Assembly (NCBI GenBank): GCA_000349905.1
Contig: KB722762.1
Coordinates: 134,225-198,224, forward strand
Direction: 5' to 3'
Source: Volvariella volvacea V23
Lineage: Eukaryota > Basidiomycota > Agaricomycetes > Agaricales > Pluteaceae
DNA: 64,000 nucleotides
The translations under genes were made by a program, and so were the position numbers. The stretch's first letter is position 1. Each line of letters begins with the position of its first letter. Positions 59,133 through 64,000 of this stretch are shown in pieces. A model generated the notes under the pieces. It did not search any database. It was given only the letters and a program-made list of their open reading frames with translations, and had not been told where the DNA came from.

Positions 59133-59413
59133 GCAATGGATGTAGCGGTGCTATTATCTAGAGATTCATTATGTATTAATTTATCATATTATTATTTGAT
59201 GTTCATGCTTTTGAATACCTCAACCTAACACCTCATATACGGTGGGTCTGGGAGAACTAATCCACAGTGGCTTAACTCCAATATCAATGAAAGCAAAGTT
59301 ACTAGGGTTGCAAATACGCATTCAATTGAAGATTAATATAGACCCGGACTCAAATCAGCCCTAAGACGCCACCGCCACCTACATGAATGTCTAGCCTCAG
59401 AGGATTCATGCAA
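59133..59413. other. Convergent 3' region
   Basis: AT-rich 280 bp between two gene ends; presumably contains both polyadenylation regions. Nothing else was seen. Confidence 0.5.
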
Positions 59414-60958
59414 TTATGAACCCGAAGATTGCTTTGCCTCCTCGGGAACATCTTTCCCCTCAGCGGCGGCATCCATGCCCAGATATGCACTCATGTCCAT
59501 ATTGAAATTCATGTCAACACCCTCCCCACCAAAGAAGTCGCCTTGGAAGTGCTGCATAGCGGACAGATCTATTCCACTGAAGTCGAAATGAGATATGTTG
59601 CTCTGGTTGGAGGAGCCTGAGGCCATCTGAGATGCGGCAAAACCGGAAACAAGAGTATTAGGTGATGGTGCACTTGCTTCGCCGGTTTGCGGTGCTTTGA
59701 GGTTTTGATCTGTATTTTCGCTTGGATTGGACCCCTCGTTTGTGAATGAAGCCAGTATCTGTTGCGCAGTGTCGTGTTCTGGTACTCCTAATGCTTGGAG
59801 GAAATTGTCATCAACCTTCTGGGTCTGGTCTTGTGTAGATGATTCTCCATTCGTACCGGAACCAAAGAGCTCCCCAACTTGTGATGTATCACCAGCACTC
59901 TCTTCAAAGATACCCATATCGAAGTCCAGTTCAATGGGTTTGTCGGCAGAGCTACCTGCTGTAGGGTCCAAGGCCATGGCATCATCGGTATCATGTGGCG
60001 CAGCGTCCGGCACAGTGAGGTCGATGTCCACCCGGGCGTGATCTGATGGTGCTGGCTGGGTAAATGCAGCCATGAATTCGGGTGGAAACTCATTTGGACC
60101 AACAGGACGCGCTGACTTGGGCGCAAGCGTAACGGGAGAAGCCAGACCAGATGGATAAAGAACGTCTTCTGCTCGAAGCGTGTTGGACGATAGATCTAGT
60201 TTTGGTGGTATCGACGGTCGATGGAGAGCAGATATCGAAATTGCAGACGGTCGACGCGTAACGGGAACGGGAGAAGGGTGGCTGGAATTCGTAGGAGTTG
60301 GAGGAACGACTTGTTGAGTAGCCTCCTGTGCTGTAGTGGCGGCTGCTAAGGCCGCCTCTGCGGCAGCTTTTGCTTTTGCTTCAGCTTCAGCGGCCTTGAT
60401 TTTTATTTCCTCACGTCTGGCGTCTCGCTGTAGAACGGCTATTGCTCGGAGCTTGTAGAATGGTGAGCGTGGAAGTGGCCTTGCTGCTAATGGGCTTACC
60501 AGATGTGCCTCAATGCAGTCACACAATTGGTCATACTTTTCAATTTCGCGCCCAAGTGAGGAAGATAATGATGACGGGGGAGTAGAAGTATGGTGAGCTA
60601 TGCCCCTGAACACCCATTAACTTGACAAGCACTATAACCGCTTGGATGGAATACGCACATCCTCTGTGCGTCTGCATAGAACCGGTATACTTGGCCTGTT
60701 TTTACCATGGCATTCTGATTTCCTCGGTCCGTAATCATAACAACACAAAGCCAGACCTAGCGAATATGTACATACTCTAAGTGATATTGCGAGTCCATTG
60801 AGTTCAGTGTCTAGAAGGCCTGGCGCTGGAGATGGAAGCGCTGGTGGGGGCATCGCTCTGGCAGCCTCCTCTTCGGACAATGGAGGTAGTGCTACGGGTT
60901 TTCCTTGGGCATTGTTGCTGGGGTTGGATGATGGCCAGTTGGGCGGTTTCGGCAACAT
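59414..60958 (-). CDS. Unrecognised Ala/Pro/Ser-rich protein with a coiled coil, possibly transcription-related
   Basis: Start MLPKPPNWPSSNPSNNAQG at 60958. Small exons give LLDTELNGLAISLR and QVYRFYADAQR, then the main exon from about 60605 to 59414 with LGREIEKYDQLCDCIEAHL, AIAVLQRDARREEIKIKAAE (an Ala/Lys/Glu coiled coil), and a long Ser/Pro/Asn-rich acidic C-terminus with hydrophobic-acidic patches (DKPIELDFDMGIFE, HFDFSGIDLSAMQHF, DMNFNMDMSAYLGMD). Such patches resemble transactivation segments, and the short helical N-terminus could be a Mediator-subunit-like part, but I do not recognise the family. It is divergent from the UVRAG gene. No function is assigned. Confidence 0.7.
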
Positions 60959-61192
60959 GATGGATGATCGAGGTCAAGATTGTCGCCCCGCTTATTCCGC
61001 TCGGCTTGCGAATCTCCACTTATCATCCCCACCGCTCACCAACCAGCTCTGCCCATACCATAACCACATCTTGACGTCTTCAGCTTTCACCGCTAAGCCC
61101 GGTTCAATGTGTTCTTCCCCGGTGTTTTCACCAATTATTTATTGTTAAATACCGAGACTCCACTGCTGTCGCCATTTTTGTCCGTGTGCGTG
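60959..61192. promoter_or_regulatory. Divergent promoter region, unknown gene/UVRAG
   Basis: About 234 bp between two start codons facing away from each other. No clear motif was recognised. Confidence 0.4.
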
Positions 61193-64000
61193 ATGGCTCA
61201 CAATCATTACCTGGCAGATGGTCTAGAGGATTTGAAGAACTTTTCATTGGAGGTCAGTTCATTTTCTTTGTCTGCCTTCTACGTTCACCAAATTGACAGA
61301 GACGGGTGCGCCAAATCACCTCAATTCAAGTGTGCAACCTTACCCTGTTTCCCATCCGAGATGCATTTGCCTCAGCTCTGTCACAACCCTCCGAGCAACC
61401 TAACTTCACAATTCATGGCCACTTGTCGGATGATCTTGATTTAACACTGTCGCGAAAGCGTGGACGGAAGTTCTCCTCAGCTTCTCATGCTACCAACCTC
61501 AGTTTTCAGTCAGATGAGGACAGCAAACACGGCACTTTAGAGCTGAGAAGCAGGAAATCGTCGAACCCGAAGGTGTCTTTTCCCGCTGGTGGTCCGGCAC
61601 TAGGTTCCTCCAACTCAGGAGGTCGAGCTCAACCCCAACCCCAACGCCCCACATCACCCGCCATAGCGAATAAGAACCTCCGGTCTCGCACAATTTCGTT
61701 GGGTTCCACCAAGTTTTCCAGTGTTAACGGTGTTTCTGGGTCTAGCTTTACATCAGGGGGTTTGGACAATTCGCAAGTCAATCTGGAGAATATTATATCC
61801 TTGCGTTTAGTCGAAACAATCCTTACTATCACTGTTCCACCCAGTAAGGAACCGGACAGTAACCATATTCGACCAAGTCCCCTACCTCACCACAATCCCG
61901 CCTCTCCACGAGCAAACGGACGTTTAGAGTCACCTAGTGTATCTCAGAAGAAGACGCGAGTACAGCCGAAGTCTGTTGAGTCAGGCACACCAGCGTTGAG
62001 GCGAAACTCCGTTGCAGTGACGCGGTCCATCTCTACAGGCACCCCACCATCGCACGCGAAGGCGTCGTCAATGTCCGCTCCCCGCACCCAATTGAAGATA
62101 GTAACCTCTCCATCATCTCAACCGAAGAAATCTCCGATATCTCCCCCACCATCTGCGACTGTGTCCCATTCACAACCTAGTGTACCGAACTATATTTCTT
62201 CAATCCATCGCCCATCCACAAACCCTCGTTTTTCAATTGATGCCAAGTCCAAACGAGATTTTGCTCCCTGGACGGATTTGAGCTCACAGGTCCTTCAAGT
62301 GCAAATCTTGGGCAAAATACCTGATAACATCCAGGATAACGGGAAAGGGAAGCAGAGAGAGAGTACAGTTTCACTAACAGGAAATCCTGTCCAGTGGAAA
62401 GTACTGGAAGAATGGGTCTTTAAAATGGCTGATTTACAACCAGTACCAGATGTATGTCCTGTGATTATGAGTTGCGTTGGATTCCAACTGATATCAGTAG
62501 TCTCCAAATTTTACTGCACACTTGCCTTCAAATACTCTGCTCATCACCTTGAACCCTCCAGATCAAACCTACTTTCTACCACCAAAGAACCTCTCTTCGA
62601 GACCTATATCACCCGGAGCAGGTTATAATTCAGATTCTGAGGCCGTTAAAGGTGTTAATCGGGGAAGAGACAGTGAGGCACCCTCCCGGGACTCGCTTGA
62701 TGTATCGTCTGTTAAAGCACGACGTCGTCATCGTGGGCGTCATGCTGATCCCGATTCAGCTCTTGAACTGGCTAAAACAGCAAGTTGGCATGACCTCTTT
62801 AAGTTTGTATCCCTATCTATTTTGATGTGATACAATTGAGTTGACGAACGCGTGCCTTTAGCCTGGTTGAATTGCAATCTTGTATTGCGGATACAAAGAA
62901 TTCTATGCAGCATATAGTTTCGGGAATTAACGAAACCCTAGAGGGCGATTATCTCCCGACACTGGTACGTTAGCTAGCACGGCTTCAGTCAATCACTAAT
63001 TCATTTGAGCAGAAGCGCGAGGTTTCGGAACGCCAGAATGTAATTGGTGATCTACGTGCAAACCGTGCACAAGTTCTCGATGATTGTGCCAATTGTAAGT
63101 TCGCAGCCCTCATCGCTGGGTCTCTGTCTTCATACCTTCTCGCGAATCTGTTAGTGAAACTCGAAATCGAGGAACGAAGACGTAAATTTGAGGAGAGACA
63201 AGAATTGCTGGCTCTGGCCAAGCAACAACACTTCGAAGAAACAGAGGGTACTCACTCCATCGAACAGGATGTCCTACAGAATGAGTAAGATGTTTTAATA
63301 TCGTACGCATCAACTTTAAGCTTACATTTTTCTCAGAATTGGTCTAAAAGTCCTACGTTCACAGTTTGGTCCCATTCGAACCACACTTCTATCAACGCTT
63401 TCGTCCATATATCCTATCGAGTTGCTTTCCCCACCTGATTTATTATATACCATTCTTGACGTCCCTTTACCTATTCCGCTATCCTCCAATGATCCGGCCC
63501 CTCCGCTCTCCTTGCCCTCTCATAAGAGTGTTAACGAGGATTCCGTTGCGACTGCCCTAGGATATGTTGCCCAAGTTGTGCAGTTACTAGCTGCATACCT
63601 CGGAAAGAAACTGATCTACCCAGTAACATGCCTTGGAAGTAGGAGTCTGATACGAGACAATATCTCCGCCATGGTTGGACCCCGCATGTAGAGCTCTCTC
63701 TTAGCATCCATGCTTACTACATGTGCTTATATACGTTTCTAGGTTTCCCCTGTTCTCAAGAGGCGTTGATACATACCGCTTCGAATATGGTGTTTTCTTG
63801 CTCAACAAGAACATAGAGTTGGTAAGCACAAATTACGCGCATATATCTGAATGTCATTCAGAACCCACTGTAGCTGATGTCCGATCGAGAACTTCGGGCC
63901 ATGGATATGCGACACACGCTCCCAAACCTGAAGAACCTTCTTCTTACTTTGACCGATGGTGAAGGTGCTCCACTCCGGTAGGTACATCCGGTACGGCAAA
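61193..64000 (+). CDS. UVRAG/Vps38-type subunit of PI3-kinase complex II (partial at the right edge)
   Basis: Subunit that directs the Vps34-Vps15-Atg6 lipid kinase to endosomes. Exon 1 61193-61252 (MAHNHYLADGLEDLKNFSLE); exon 2 61300-62451 begins RRVRQITSIQVCNLTLFPIR and holds a long Ser/Pro-rich region; exon 3 starts at 62501 (SPNFTAHLPSNTLLITLNPP). Then a coiled coil (LVELQSCIADTKNSMQ, RREV-type KREVSERQNVIGDLRANRAQ, LEIEERRRKFEERQELLALA) and the UVRAG/Atg14 BARA-like region (ALGYVAQVVQLLAAYLGKKL, LFSRGVDTYRFEYGVFLLNK, then LMSDRELRAMDMRHTLPNLK). The sequence leaves the window after GEGAPLR. It could be Atg14 rather than Vps38, but no Atg14 N-terminal Cys motif is seen. Known in yeast as VPS38. 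Confidence 0.88.

Overview
This window is nuclear DNA of a filamentous basidiomycete, most likely an Agaricomycete. Nearly every gene is broken by short introns (about 45-75 bp, GT-AG with two GC-AG cases), genes are packed closely on both strands, and two gene families that are expanded in mushrooms occur here: a NACHT NTPase and a FunK1-type kinase. I see no rRNA, tRNA, CRISPR array, phage or bacterial operon. A 100-N assembly gap lies at 24189-24288. Splice sites were read by eye from consensus sites, reading frame and family conservation.

Layout, left to right. 1-8.6 kb: a cut-off N-terminus, amphiphysin RVS167 (-), ribosome maturation factor SDO1 (+), mannosyltransferase ALG1 (-) and Fe-S scaffold NFU1 (+). 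8.9-24.5 kb: NACHT NTPase (-), WASP/LAS17 (+), copper-fist regulator (-), a truncated FunK1-like kinase (-), the E2 enzyme UBC16/UBE2W (-, ten exons) and porphobilinogen deaminase HEM3 (-, with the N gap). 25.1-31.6 kb is the most accessory part: a secreted protein made of two copies of one domain (+), a carboxymuconolactone decarboxylase-like protein (+), and three tandem paralogs of a two-barrel EthD/DABB-like protein (-). 32.4-42.3 kb: GID/CTLH ligase subunit VID30/RanBPM (-), proteasome maturation factor UMP1 (+), an FAD oxidoreductase (-), and MFAP1 carrying a zinc knuckle and RS tail (-). 42.6-53.6 kb: an AIG2-like gene that looks frameshifted (+), a BTB protein (-), TRAPP subunit TRS31 (+), a class-1 dihydroorotate dehydrogenase (+) and an HMG-box regulator (-). 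54.7-64 kb: PARP (+), a cullin N-terminal-repeat-only protein (+), an unrecognised Ala/Pro/Ser-rich protein (-) and the start of a UVRAG/Vps38 protein (+, cut by the right edge).

Most genes are unrelated housekeeping genes arranged as divergent pairs on short shared promoters (UMP1/VID30, TRS31/BTB, ALG1/NFU1, UVRAG/unknown). The only group that might act together is the CMD-like gene with the three DABB paralogs at 27.1-31.6 kb; the families suggest handling of a small aromatic or polyketide-like molecule, which is inference. Other notable points are microexons of 7-23 nt in four genes, two genes whose start codon stands alone on its own exon, the internal duplication in the secreted protein, and the cullin fragment beside PARP.
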